Shown here: positions 1 to 11,125 of the stretch, in pieces
How the letters are laid out: each line of letters starts with the position of its first letter
How positions within the stretch are numbered: the stretch's first letter is position 1
Made by a program: the position numbers and the translations under genes
The notes under the pieces: generated by a model
Databases searched by the model: none
Told to the model about the DNA's origin: nothing
The model's input: only the letters and a program-made list of their open reading frames with translations
From: Mesocentrotus franciscanus
Lineage: Eukaryota; Echinodermata; Echinoidea; Camarodonta; Strongylocentrotidae
Reading direction: 5' to 3'
DNA: 64,000 bases
Assembly (NCBI GenBank): GCA_037976565.1
Contig: CP137667.1
Coordinates: 2,120,390 to 2,184,389 of the forward strand

Positions 1-456
1 ATGCTATTATTGCTATATGATCATTGTCATTATTATTACTATAATTATTGTTATTATTATTAATAATATTATTATCAATAATACTTTTACAATACTACTA
101 TTGTACTACTCCCACATCATTTTATTCCTCCCCCCTTCAATTTAGTATCCAGTTCAGCATCCCTAATATATTTGTCAGAACTTGAATTAAGATTAAATAT
201 CCAAAAGCTATGTTAGATGTACACGCCTTTAAAAGAGCAAATAGATACTTTCATGATCCTCGATATATCTTCTCTTCTTCTTCTTCTTCTTCTTCTTCTT
301 CTGGTAATCTTCAAACGGCTATGTAGCTTATCACGAAGATGAACTAGTCAGTAATAAAGATTTCAAGTGGTGTGAGGAAGACAGAATATATTTTTTTTTT
401 AGTAGGATAAGGGCATTAGATGCCTCAGGAGTAGTCACTGGCAGTTCTCTGGACTG
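1..456. other. AT-rich non-coding start of window with ATT and CTT microsatellites
   Basis: No gene is visible. The first ~100 bases are interrupted ATT/TAT repeats, and a clean CTT run lies at about 268-301. The part after about 360 adjoins the 3' side of the LINE relic read on the minus strand. Confidence 0.6.
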
Positions 457-1401
457 TCAGCATGCACTACATTTCCTGGAAGTCAGTTCCATTAACTTTG
501 GGACATAGGGTTGGGCAAATATAAACTTTTCTATGTCGCTTCTGGATTGGTGCAACTGGAGGGTCATGTCATGGTTCTTCCATGATCGTGATTTGTTGAA
601 GGAAAATAGGGCTTTCAAGGGAAAGGTAGAGAGACCATTGGCTTTCTTGTGCACCATTCCCAGTCTACTTGCAGAGTGCCTTGTAGATAGAGTAGGCCAC
701 TAAAACGTCATCATCTCAAGCCCCGTCTTAATAGAACTTTTTCGTTCTTACCCGAGCGATATGTGGATGAGAAACAGTAGGGGTGTCTGATCGTAAAACA
801 CGGGTAGAGCTTTTGGACACCGTCTTAATCGGCCATCCGCAAAAACCTTACCCGGGTAGGTTACCATAACAACCGCGCTGTCTCATCTCGATCAGCTGGC
901 GCGCTGTGTACGTACCTTAGCGCGGGAATTCAGCGCAATACATTTTTCACGGCGATGACGTAATTTACCCGGGTAACATTCCGCGAGCGTCTTAACAGGC
1001 CATTTATCAAAAAGTCGTCCGGACAACGTCCGCACGTCACCCTCCTATCACCCTAGCTCGTCTAGGGTGAGATTTACCTCGATATCGTCCGGACGTTACC
1101 ACGATTGACGCGTCTTAATTGGAAGTGGGTAAATAGTCGTCCGGACGACGTCCGGACATCACCGCGACTTTATTTTCCAATTAAGACGGGGTTTCAGTCA
1201 CGCTGCTGGTTCTCTTGTAGTCCCCATTGTGACGTAGCATGTGCCCCGGCGCTGGATCTTGTCAAGATCCTGGACATCTGAGATGTTGTAGAGATCCCAG
1301 ACGCTGGAACAGTTTTCAAGATGAGGGTGGACTAGGGACTTGTACGAAAGAAGCCTGGGTATCAAACCTTCTGCATTGGACACCCTGCATAATAAAAACA
1401 A
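457..1401 (-). pseudogene. LINE (non-LTR retrotransposon) ORF2 C-terminal relic, split by a MITE
   Basis: Read on the minus strand, 1401 down to 1197 gives the end of a reverse-transcriptase ORF2: YKSLVHPHLE, SSVW, QRR, then after a one-base frameshift NGDYKRTSSVTE. Reading resumes from 718 down to 457 with WPTLSTRHSASRLGMVHK, NGL, SRS, NHDMTLQ and QSRSD, the usual order at the C-terminal end of CR1/L2/Jockey-type LINE ORF2 proteins. The two halves are separated by the inverted-repeat element at 719-1193; dropping that element and one TCA copy rejoins them in frame. A TAG stop shortly after the junction, the frameshift and loss of the 5' part make it dead. The upstream limit near 1401 looks like ordinary 5' truncation. 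Clade assignment rests only on motif style. Confidence 0.75.
719..1193. mobile_element. 475-bp MITE-like DNA element with 3-bp TCA target duplication
   Basis: Both ends carry the inverted terminal word AGCCCCGTCTTAAT / ATTAAGACGGGGTT, flanked by TCA at 716-718 and TCA at 1194-1196. The TIR core GTCTTAA recurs inside near 825, 985 and 1110, and a CGTCCGGAC palindromic motif recurs near 1017-1170. It is more GC-rich than its surroundings and has no coding potential. The insertion site is inside a LINE reading frame that becomes continuous when the element is removed, which confirms the boundaries. A 3-bp duplication is typical of PIF/Harbinger-like elements, but TCA is not the classic TWA, so the superfamily is unassigned. 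Confidence 0.8.
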
Positions 1402-2682
1402 AAAGAGAGGAGAAAACTAATAAAATTAAAACTAGCCGCACTACATTAGATTTTAAAAAAATAGTACCTCCCCACTTTTAGGTCTTACATTTTATTTTTA
1501 TTATGTCTATTTGATAGGACCTTTTTGAACAGTAGAGTCATTAAAGGTTAATATTTATTTCCAATTCTTTTACAAGTAACTTTCAAAATTGTTTTTTCTT
1601 AAATTATTATTATTTTTCAACATTTGCTACATACAATAACAGGCAGTACATGTAGAGGTAGAAGTCTATTAATTATAAGTTGTTTATAAAGATAGGTGTA
1701 TCTACTGTTCAGTTGCTAAATTTTGTGAGAACAAATTTGATAGATATAATGTAATATTGAGGGGGGAAATGCCTTTGAGTACGCCTACGTCTTTTAATAT
1801 CATGCTGAGTGAATATACTGATTTTTTTTATTTAGTAACACCATAGTTTGTCACCTAAATAAATCTAGAGAATACCGGTAAATGAGAATTACAAGATTTA
1901 ATGCAACATAAGATGACAGTTCCCCCAAATTATCATTAGTCCAAGATGAGTGCGATGTTCACATGGGCTTAGATTATAAATACCACGTACCAATTCAGTG
2001 ATCAGTCTGAACCAAAGACGTTTAAATATAATTACGGTCTGAACCAAGAGATCACATTATATCAATCATAAAGAATCTATCAATTTTTGTTTCTTATAAG
2101 CTTTTCAATATAAAAGATAAATAATCATGTGAAAATATGATAAACAACTGACGGCTAAAACTTCGCAAATATTAAAATCAAATAACATTGCGATTGCATA
2201 AGCATTCGTTGCAAGTGTATATATGCGTAATCAAAATTGGTAACAGATTACTGAGTACTTCGTGACCCCAAACAAAGCACTTATATTCATAAAAAGGGCC
2301 AGAATTCTATACAGCCAGTATGAAGGACGAATAGATAGGTCAAACAATGTACTCGTACTCTTCTATTGGACATTTCCACTGGTTCATTTCCGCCACAAGA
2401 AACACTTCTAACCAATCAACAAAAAACACCTTGTCATTGTGGTTCGACATCTTTCCCCATGGACATACGCGTAATTTGGGGCTTTCTGATTTTGTGTGAA
2501 AAGAAAACTAGGGTGTTTTAAAACAAAAATGGATATAAATTGTGTGGACAATATTTTACACGTTTATTCAATATTTACATTCTTTTTCCTCTGGCTCGAT
2601 AAGTTGATCAGTGTAAAAGATATGGGTGATTATAAAAGTAGAAATTCAACGTTTTTGTAATTAATGTACACAGGTACTAGGT
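1402..2682. other. AT-rich stretch without recognised genes
   Basis: No coding-like frame, RNA gene or clear repeat boundary is visible. The sequence is AT-rich with short poly-A and poly-T runs. Confidence 0.5.
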
Positions 2683-2826
2683 CTATGGAGAAGGTTTGGC
2701 TCGCACTCGCGGATAGGCAGACGCGCAAAATGCAACAAACTTTTCGGTAAGCCTATGCACAGATATATTTTCAAAATGATTGTTAATTCCATGTGTATTA
2801 ATTCTCTTTTTTTCTTCAATATTTAG

Positions 2827-2939
2827 GAGGACCACCACCCACTCCCATTGATTTGGTGAGTGAGCAGGTGATGGAGGCGATTGCCCCAGAATTAGAAGTG
2901 AGGGAGGGACTGGCAAGCTCCCGAAATGAAGCTGGTTAG
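2827..2939 (+). CDS. Candidate exon with GGPPPTP motif (Myb/SANT-like protein remnant?)
   Basis: A long polypyrimidine tract ending in TTTAG at 2826 precedes a frame reading GGPPPTPIDLVSEQVMEAI, then a run rich in E and R, ending at a TAG at 2937-2939. The G-G-P-P-P-x-P turn followed by an acidic segment resembles the linker after Myb/SANT-like DNA-binding domains in Harbinger-associated and related animal proteins. A possible preceding exon ends at a GTAAG donor at about 2751. The DNA-binding domain itself was not found, so this may be a decayed fragment or chance. Low confidence. Confidence 0.28.
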
Positions 2940-3275
2940 CGTAGGTTCAATATATATTTTGTTCTTAAGATATCTAAGTGATTTTGTTTCCTTTTTTTTT
3001 AGGACACTTCTTTTGATAACGAAATAATCACTTCGACATTTATGTACTTCTCACAACAGACTGGTAGAAAAATTGTGCTTTGTGATGGAGAAACCAATTT
3101 GCCTAGTTTACGAATTCTCTTATTGGGTTCAATTTCGGATCGATCTCGGAACGCAAGATGATAAAATTCAGATTTATTCAGACTAGATTGATGAAAACAA
3201 AAATGGGGATAAATTACACTGAGCCCAATCATGAGGATGCATACCATTATTATTATTTTTAAAAGCACACAGTAG

Positions 3276-3280
<5 letters not shown>

Positions 3281-3308
<28 letters not shown>
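3281..3308. repeat. (GT)n microsatellite
   Basis: About 14 uninterrupted GT units. Confidence 0.9.
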
Positions 3309-3314
<6 letters not shown>

Positions 3315-3550
3315 GGAAGGGAGGGGTAGGGGGCACTTAGGGTCTATTGGCAATACATAAAAGTATGTGTAACTGTCAATTCTGAGCAGCTCTCTAGGAT
3401 CTACTTGAGCTTATAGCTGTTATATAGACCCATGATTAACCTGTACATCTCCTGTACAGTACGGTCACACGTTCTGAAGTCTAGTTCCTGCTCCTTTGAT
3501 AGTGCTTCTTTCATAATGAAAACTTTTGGCCCTAAACGCGCATAAGGTCC

Positions 3551-3580
3551 GTGTGTGTGTGTGTGTGCGCGCGCGCGCGC
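3551..3580. repeat. (GT)n(GC)n alternating purine-pyrimidine tract
   Basis: About eight GT units run directly into about seven GC units, 30 bp of strict alternation. Such tracts favour Z-DNA. Confidence 0.85.
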
Positions 3581-4309
3581 CACGGAACAGACCTAACAAT
3601 TTAATAGCGTACCACACACAGCACAGGCCGCGTGGCCACATACCGGGTGACCTTTGTAACAATTCTGCTTATTATACGAAAACTTTAAAGAAAAAATTAT
3701 CACTGGATATCTAACCAATCACCATGGATCTTATATGAGTGGACGGGGAATTTCATCTTCTTTCCAAAACCGTTCACCCCTCTGCGACATGACATCGACT
3801 TATCCTGTCACGTCCGGATAAACAACGCGGGGTAGCAAATTTAGGGTCAAATTTCTGTTCTCTCCATAGAGTACAATTGCCATCGAATGCCCAAGTTTGA
3901 AGAAACAAAATGATCACTGGTTTTGTGGCTTTACTTAGTAAAACATACATGAACATGAAGCTAGAATAATGAACGTTGAGAATCTGTTCACCCCTTTTAA
4001 TTACCCGTTCTAAAGATACATGTGTTTTAGTGGGAAAAACGTGCTAAAAACATGATGATTTACGTGTTAAAGCCTCTGTGGACGTTTACGGGCGAGCAGA
4101 TGCGCGCTAGTTTTCATTATGTGTGGAATGTCTTTTCCCAAAACCCTATTTCCTCCACTTATCCTATCCCAAGAGAAAAAAAAAATCCCATTTGGGGACA
4201 CATGTTTACTGAAAAAATGATGTCATACTTCTCATGATAACTTACTTGTTTTTGATGGGTAGAGTACGTGACTCTCATTCTTTTATTTGGTTTAATCCAT
4301 TCTTATCAG

Positions 4310-4564
4310 GAGTGCACGAATTCCCAGAAGTCAGAAAATGACATGAACACAAATAGGCCTACCAGTAGCAATGATGAAGGAGAGGGAACGGGGATGGAGA
4401 ATTTGGATAATGTGATTCAGGCCTTCGAAAACCTGAACACAGTGACTCAAATTGTAGCTTGCCCACCTGACCTCATCCACAGTGATCTGTTGAGGATAAG
4501 TGCTCAGTTGGATACCATCACTGAGCTCCTGAGGATGTGTGTGAAGAGAAGCAAGGAGCAATAA
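4310..4564 (+). CDS. Candidate terminal exon, acidic then amphipathic C-terminus
   Basis: A TTATCAG acceptor at 4309 opens an 84-codon frame ending in TAA. It begins with a polar, Asn/Ser/Glu-rich stretch and ends with a Leu-rich amphipathic segment (DLLRISAQLDTITELLRM) and a basic tail, as in the C-terminal coiled coil of many Myb/SANT-like or Harbinger accessory proteins. No upstream exons could be joined with confidence. It could be part of the same lost gene as the 2.8-kb exon. Function is unassigned. Confidence 0.28.
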   Translation, partial: ECTNSQKSENDMNTNRPTSSNDEGEGTGMENLDNVIQAFENLNTVTQIVACPPDLIHSDLLRISAQLDTITELLRMCVKRSKEQ

Positions 4565-4628
4565 GAGTCACTGTGTTCAGGTTCTCCAAATTTGTATTAT
4601 GTTTATAATTATTGTATTAGTCCATTAT

Positions 4629-5033
4629 TTAAAGATACTATGTCCCTTTTGCAGCCAACATCAAATTCTGTAGAACCTTGCAGGAATTATGAATATGTCA
4701 TGTTTGTCCTATCTGTGAAATTTAAACGTTAGCAGTGTCCTAATATTCAAATCTAGACGACTGACTGACATTTTTTTTTTCTTTAGTAATATTTTTGTGC
4801 AGCACAAAACGTTCATCCATTCTGTACAAGGGTCTGAAAATCAGACTAGTTTCTTTGGTGATTGCAATCACTTAAGTCGATTCAACAACTAATGGTCGTT
4901 ATTTTCCCACAAGAAGCCATTTTCAAGCCCTTTTGTTTTGAGGGAAGTTCTAAATTAGTATTGTCTTTCAAATGCCGTTGGAAATTAACCTTTTCATTTT
5001 TGGGGGCCTGCAAACGGGACATAGTACCTTTAA
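4629..5033. mobile_element. TTAA MITE, family 3, copy 1
   Basis: TTAA at 4629-4632 is followed by AGATACTATGTCCC, and the other end reads GGGACATAGTACC before TTAA at 5030-5033. This is an inverted-repeat, non-coding element with TTAA target duplication, matching copies at 18573-19106 and 51481-52010 in inverse orientation. It is shorter than those copies (~405 vs ~530 bp) because of internal deletion. TTAA duplication points to the Kolobok or piggyBac superfamilies. Confidence 0.8.
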
Positions 5034-6817
5034 AGGCAGTCAATCAGTGGTTGTAGTAGAGCAAAATCAGTGTTTACTGGTGTTGTGAAACAAATGTAAT
5101 TTAAATGTGCTCTAAAGTATATTGAGGGTCTACCTCAGACCTCTTTCTTTTCCAAAGAAGTGGAGGAGAGTAAAGCAGCAAGCTTTGGAAGAGCTGGCAA
5201 TCAGTCACAGGAGCCAGGGAGAATTTACTGAATGTGTGTGGAGAGATGACAAGAAGAAATGGCAAGAACGGAAGAGTCTAAATCTGAGAATCTTTGTAGC
5301 GTATCAGCTGGTAAACTTTGATTTTCCAGGTGATTATGGAAATCTCCAAACATGCAATTGCATGGGACAGCACATAAACACACACACAATTCCCTGATGG
5401 ACTGCCATTATATGGAAGATGTTTCCTTCATCATTGTTATTCAATACAATAATAAAATCAAGCCTCCATTTAGTTACCAATTTCCATACTATTCATTCCC
5501 TTTGAAAACACATTCGCAATACAACTCGTGTAAAATGTTGAATTCAATTGTATTTATTTACTTAATGAATTAAATGGTATTTATTCATTCAAAAACTATT
5601 ATAAAAAATATATACATATATATTAATTATATATATATATATATATATATATTTGTATATATTTATCATTGTTATATTCAACATTTTAAATATACTTATC
5701 ACATCCAATTGTAATAAAAACTAATTCAAACTTCTTATTTCCTTTTCAAACAAAAATCGTATTATTGATATTGCATATATTAACTTATATTTTTGTTCTT
5801 TTCAACATTTTAAATAATAATTACCTTCGTTGGATATATATTTACAATAAAACCTGTGTTAACTTTTGAATTCGGTTTCCAAAATGTATTTATTTATTAT
5901 GGTTGTATTAAGATTTTGGAAAGAATAATTCATTTTACAAATGATCTTTCACATCTATGTGTTGCATTCTGCAGTATATAAGGTGCTCCAAAATACAAAG
6001 AGCAAAGATGGATGAGCATACTTGGTGCCGAACATCGGCTAAAAATAGAGAAACTATTATGGAATGTTGGGTATAAAACTTCATCACTTTACCACAAACA
6101 GTGTCACAGCCTGTTTATAGTTATTCTGACAATTGAAACTTAAAGTGGCCACAGTTTCTCATTTGAGATGGAACAAAAAAGAAAAGTTCCCATTTTTTTT
6201 GTTGGTTCTTATTTTGCATTCTAATTATTTTGTATAGGTCCTTATTCCGTGAATTTCATTAATCTAGCAAATATATGATGGAAGGTATTTTCTTCACTTT
6301 TTGTACAAATTCTTGCATTCATTGATTTCAATGAAATAATATTATACCTGAAATGTTGTTAAATCACTAATCTTCAATTTCTTCAAAGAAAGTGTGGTTC
6401 TTCCTTTTTCAAAGTTTTGTGTACAAGAAATTGGCTGTTTGCGATTTCTACTTCGATAACAAGCAATCAATGTATACACGCTCTGACAACATAGGTTGTG
6501 ATGTATATAAGCTGCATTTTAATTAGAGCTAATTAATGTAGCCTATCATCTCAAAACAAATGTATTTATTGAGATACCCTGTTGAACATACACACATCTG
6601 TCAGTAAAGTGACTAAGGCTTTGCCTGTACTCACTGACCTACATCTACTGACCAAATCATAACATCCACAATGATATGACAATGCATCTATCATGAGTTA
6701 TTCCCCCAAGAACCTCCACATTACCCCCAACATTCCATGAAGACCACATGTTTAGAAAACTGGATTCTCACAAGACATACATAACTACAATGACTTATCC
6801 TCCCCATTCCAACCGGT
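5034..6817. other. AT-rich stretch without a supported gene; (AT)n tract at 5608-5661
   Basis: A 70-codon frame around 5140-5330 (KKWRRVKQQALEEL, then WRDDKKKWQERK) has a SANT-like flavour but no clear start or splice structure, so it is not called. An (AT)n microsatellite lies at 5608-5661. The rest is AT-rich without recognisable features. Confidence 0.45.
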
Positions 6818-9428
6818 ATGCCTTGCAAACACTACATCCAGCAATCTGATGGGGATCAAGATACCAAGCAAATCCCTGCAAAAAGAGCAAGACGATCTGA
6901 GCCCCCAATTCAACTTTATTCAGAATTGCGTCTTCTGTGGTGAGGTGTGTAATCCTGAAAAGGATCCCAAAAACCCGACAAGATGGAGACCAGCATTTGT
7001 TTGCAGACAAGTTAAAAGGGGAGGACACATACAGTCTTTGGAAAAGGAGATCATTGATGAATGCGACGAATGAAATGACACATGGGCTTCCGAGGTAAGG
7101 GTCAGGCTAGCTGGCGTTTTAAGTGACTTGCATGCCGCAGGCGCTCGTTATCATAGAGACTGCCGCACTAGGTTCATGTTTTCCAAGAACACGTATGCTG
7201 CTGAAAGGGAAAGAAATACAACACAAGAGAGGGATGCAGCTTTGGAGCTCGTCATCAAGATCTTAGAGGATGACTTGTCGAAAATATGGAACTCTGTAGA
7301 ACTGCACACTCTATATGAAGAGAATGGTGGGCATTTAATGTCTCGAAGGACTCTTGTCACTAAACTATCTGAACACTTTAACGATGACCCTTTGATTCTT
7401 TCATCCCCAGGCATAGCGACAATCCTGGCTTTCAAAAGCAGGGCGAGCAAAGCCCTTCGCGTTATTCCAGATTTTGAGGATGATGATTGTGATATTGCAG
7501 TTACAAGGGTGACAAACAAGATTACTCAAGAGGTCAGAGATATGTGTTTTTACAGGAGCAGGTACAACACTCGTCTTAATCATGAAGAAATCACAGAGAA
7601 TGTAAGCTCTACCGTTCTGAACCTCCTCGCATGCTTATCATCCAAGTTATATAACACGCTACCTACTTATCTTGTTGGTAATATCATCACATATGTACTG
7701 CATGGCCAATTATCCAACCTAGCTACATATCAGCTTAGGTGTACCTCTGCGAGATTCCAAATACAATGAACGATTTTGGAGTGACCTGCACGTATGATGA
7801 ACTGCTACGATTCAAGAAGTCTGCAGCTGTAGAGGCAGCGAAAAACACTGAACTGACAGCAATATCAAATGCTGAAGATGGTCTTGTTCAGATTGTAGTT
7901 GACATCTTTGGTGCAGATATTTCATCTCAGAACGGTAAATTGTCAACACATTCCCTTGTAGTTCTCATGACCCAGCAAGATACAAGCATGCACCATGATG
8001 ATCAGCAAGAGATTTCACGACTGAAGAAGTCTGAGATGTCTAGAGATATTGACTACAAGCTTGACATCATGAGATACAATGGTCAAAAGAAACCAGATAT
8101 GCCACCTGTCAAGAACCAAGTTCCATCCCTTAGTGTTCTCACTCATATGGTTGTTTCTCGACAGAGAGCTAATGAGTGTGACCTCAGGTTCTTGACAGAT
8201 GTTGTGCAGCGTGATAACAGAAACTGTCTTAAATTCAATGGATATAATACGCAGTTCTGTCGCAATCAAGGAGAAGCCACACAACCCAAAACTAAAGCAG
8301 TGTATCTACGATTGATTGATATGCCACCAGCACATCCAGACACAATTATGACAGCCATAAGCAAATCACAGCAGTTAACAGAGAAAAAAGGTTTCACTGT
8401 CTTCACTGCAGATCAACAACTGTACAGGGTTGCAGTAGAGGTACAATGGGCATATCCAAACCTGTTTCCTCAGGTCATTCCCAGATTAGGGGGTATGCAT
8501 ATGCTGATGAGTTTTATCGGTGCAGTCGGAACATTGATGAGTGACTCGGGCCTTGCAGATGTTCTGGCATCTACATTTGCAGGTGTGGGCAAAATTCTGA
8601 CAGGAAAGAAATTTCCTATGAACATGAGAGCCATGCGCATGGTAGCTGAGGAGCTGCTGAGAGATATTGTTGTGCAGGGACACCTGAAGTCTCACAACGA
8701 TCTCATGACAACTCTTGAGGACCTTGCAAAGAGAAGTCGCACAACAAATATGTGGGTCGACAACCTGATTAAACCAGTACTGATAATGATGCTCTATGTA
8801 CGGGCTGAACGAGAAGGTGATTGGCCACTACACCAGGAAGCAGTGAAGCTCATGGTGCCCTACTTCTTTGTGTCGGGACATGTAAACTACGCGCGATATG
8901 GGTTATCCTACCTTCGACGCATGGAAGCCCTACCAGGAGATGCACTCCAGCATTTCATGAAAGGGTCTCATGTGATGAGACACACTCAAGACTTATGGAA
9001 TGGCATATGGAGCGACATAGTTCATCGAGACAACATTCATGCGATATGGGCATGGTAAAGCTGGTGTGATTGGCATCACTCTAAAGCCAGAAGCTCTCAA
9101 GACCTGGGCCCTTGGCTTGCACATTATGTAGGAGACTTGTGGAAGACGTTTCAACTCTGAGAGACAAGTCGGCTAGTTCTAAAACAGCGCACAAAGAAGA
9201 GGCTCCAGCAAGGATATCTGCAGACCAAGGTGACAGAGACGGGTTGCGCAGACAACTGGATGTGAGCATCAATCCAATAGACCCAGAGAAGCAATGTGGT
9301 CAATGGACGGATCGCCACTGAATGAGTGAATGGTGACAGAGCAGTTGAAATTGGTGCTCAGCAAATGAGTGAGTTTGAACGGAAATTGCCTGGAGGTTTT
9401 TACGACACAATTACGAAGAAAGTTCAAA
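6818..9428 (+). pseudogene. Decayed gene of an uncharacterised invertebrate family, segment 1
   Basis: A plausible start is the ATG at 6818. The reading continues with CVFCGEVC, then a TGA at 7071-7073 (likely a decayed CGA Arg codon, since the same frame resumes immediately), then DLHAAGARYHRDC, which resembles a Cys/His metal-binding N-terminal region. The long middle (7739-9020) is open for over 400 codons and includes TADQQLY, RLGGMHMLMSFIGAVG, LTGKKFPMN and YARYGLSYLRR. After a frameshift near 9019 it continues FIETTFMRYGHGK, GVIGITLKPE and WALGLH. Lesions: frameshifts in the C-run at ~6902-6906, near 7735 and 7765, near 9019 and ~9122; stops TAG 9129-9131 and TGA 9323-9325. The motif set resembles a family I recall as multicopy in cnidarian, mollusc and echinoderm genomes; I cannot name it. 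A distant tie to DUF6589-like proteins or a transposase is possible. No introns are seen, which fits a retrocopy or transposon-borne gene. Confidence 0.72.
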
Positions 9429-10697
9429 CCCAGGTCGAAATTCCAATAGGATCCGATAGCCTATTGGACCATCAGAAACCATTAGAGCTATTGGTGTCTA
9501 ATGGTTTCAATAGGGAAAGTGAAATATTGGACCCACAGAAACCAATAGAAAATATCTATTGGACCAACACCAACCCACAGAAAAAAATGCTGATGGACCA
9601 ACAGAAAGCTTCTATTGGACCAACATCCACCCACGTCTTCTATGGGTTTCTGTTGGTCCATTAGATATTTTCTTCTATGATGGGTTTCTGTTGGTCCATT
9701 AGATATTTTCTATGGGTTCCTGTTGGTCCATTAGAGACCTTTCTTTGGGTTTCTACTTTCTAATAGTCCCATATTCTGAATTCCCTATTGAAACCAATAG
9801 TCCAATGGCTTCTATTGGTTATTCAATAATGATAATGATAATGATAAATCAAAAATCGATTTTATCAACTGTCCACCAAAAAGGTATATTCTAATTCTAA
9901 TCTCAATTGCATTAACTTCATCACAAAGATCACTTGAAGTGAGTTTCGGAATATCCTTTAATTAACGAAAGGCTTGTACTATTCTATAAAATTAACATAC
10001 ATGAATTATTTCTTGGTTAGTAATCATTATAATCAATATATCTATTGCTAAAACGTGAATGTAATAGTAACATGATCAGACAAATAATCTATTGGTCATT
10101 AATTGCCGAAAGAAAATAAAAATCACAAAATTGATGTGCATTGTCATAAGTTGCTTAACAAATTATGATAAATGTATTTTTCTGTGAAGACGTGTAAAGT
10201 AATCATGAATATGCATGAGATAGATTTAGCTGTTGGTTTCTATTGGTTTCTATGTTTCTTAATTCTATTGGTCATATTGGTTTCTATTGGTCCCTTTGGG
10301 TTCTATTGGTCTCATTGGTCCTATTGGTCCTATTGGTCCTATTGGTCCTATTGGTCCTATTGGTCCTATCGGTTCTATTAGTTTCTATTGGTCTTATCGG
10401 TTTCTATTGGTCCTATTGGTTTCTATTGGTCCTATCGGTCCTATTGGTCCTATTGGTTTTATTGGTCTTATTGGTTTCTATTGGTCCTATTGGTTTCTAT
10501 TGGTCCTATTGGTTTCTATTTCTATTGGTTTCTATGGGTGCTATTGGTTTCTATTGGTTTCTGATGGTTTGAATGGTCTCTATTGGATTCAATTATATGG
10601 GTCCAACAGAAACCAATAGACTCCAACAGAAACCATTAGAGACCAATAGAATTTTTCTAATGGTCTCTATTGGTCTCTATGGGATTTTCGACCTGGG
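9429..10697. mobile_element. Foldback element 1: 1.27 kb, TATTGGT-minisatellite arms, inserted in the pseudogene
   Basis: The ends are inverted repeats: CCCAGGTCGAAATTCC on the left, and the complement of CCCAGGTCGAAAATCC on the right. The left arm is built of imperfect ACCAATAG / ACAGAAACC units. The right arm is the inverted set, including a run of about nine GGTCCTATT repeats near 10315-10375. An AT-rich core lies at about 9800-10210. It is flanked by AA on both sides, and removing it with one AA restores the pseudogene frame from KKVQT to MAVMKK. It has no coding potential. The architecture matches foldback (TU-like) elements described from sea urchins. Confidence 0.82.
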
Positions 10698-10943
10698 AAC
10701 CATGGCTGTCATGAAGAAATCAATTGACGTATGCGATTCCAAGGTATACGATACCAAGTTGATATACTCTCGCGTGATAGGTCTACAAGCTAGTTCCAGA
10801 GATGTTGACTTTCATGATGTAATGTCATGCGAGCTGTCGCCAGTTCCTACACCTCTGTTTGATGAGTCTGGAGATATGCGTATCTCGAAATCCAAGGCCG
10901 CTTTGAAGAACCAGACAAAGGTTGAAGTATCAGCTAGACACGC
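10698..10943 (+). pseudogene. Uncharacterised-family pseudogene, segment 2
   Basis: This continues segment 1 in frame after the foldback insertion: MAVMKKSIDVCDSKVYDTKL, YSRVIGLQ, DVMSCELSPVPTPLFDESGDMR and SKAALKNQTKVEVSARH. It has no internal stop over about 80 codons. The frame is then cut at ACACGC (10938-10943) by the insertion 10944-12482, and resumes at 12489. Confidence 0.72.
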
Positions 10944-11125
10944 AGCAGGTTACACTTTAGCAGCAGGTTACACTTTAAGTTACACTTTAGCAGCATGCAG
11001 GTTACACTTTAGCAGCTGCAGGTTACACTTTAGCAGCAGGTTACTCTATAGCAGCAGGTTACACTTTAGCAGCAGGTTACACTTTAGCAGCAGGTTACTC
11101 TATAGCAGCAGGTTACACTTTAGTG
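10941..11125 (+). repeat. 18-bp minisatellite, unit GCAGCAGGTTACACTTTA
   Basis: About ten tandem units, some changed to GGTTACTCTATA, form the left end of the insertion. A lone unit at about 12462-12477 forms its right end. Confidence 0.85.

Larger units (their letters stand above)
2940..4309. other. Non-coding stretch with GT and GT/GC tracts
   Basis: No supportable gene. A second polypyrimidine-AG at about 3000 opens a ~50-codon frame that I cannot assign. Two alternating purine-pyrimidine tracts are listed separately. Confidence 0.4.

Noticed and set aside
10172..10619. Frames of WSYWSYWSY, LVLLVLL and IGPIGPIGP
   Set aside because: All three frames over the ATTGGTCCT repeat are open; a frame-independent open tract is a repeat artefact.
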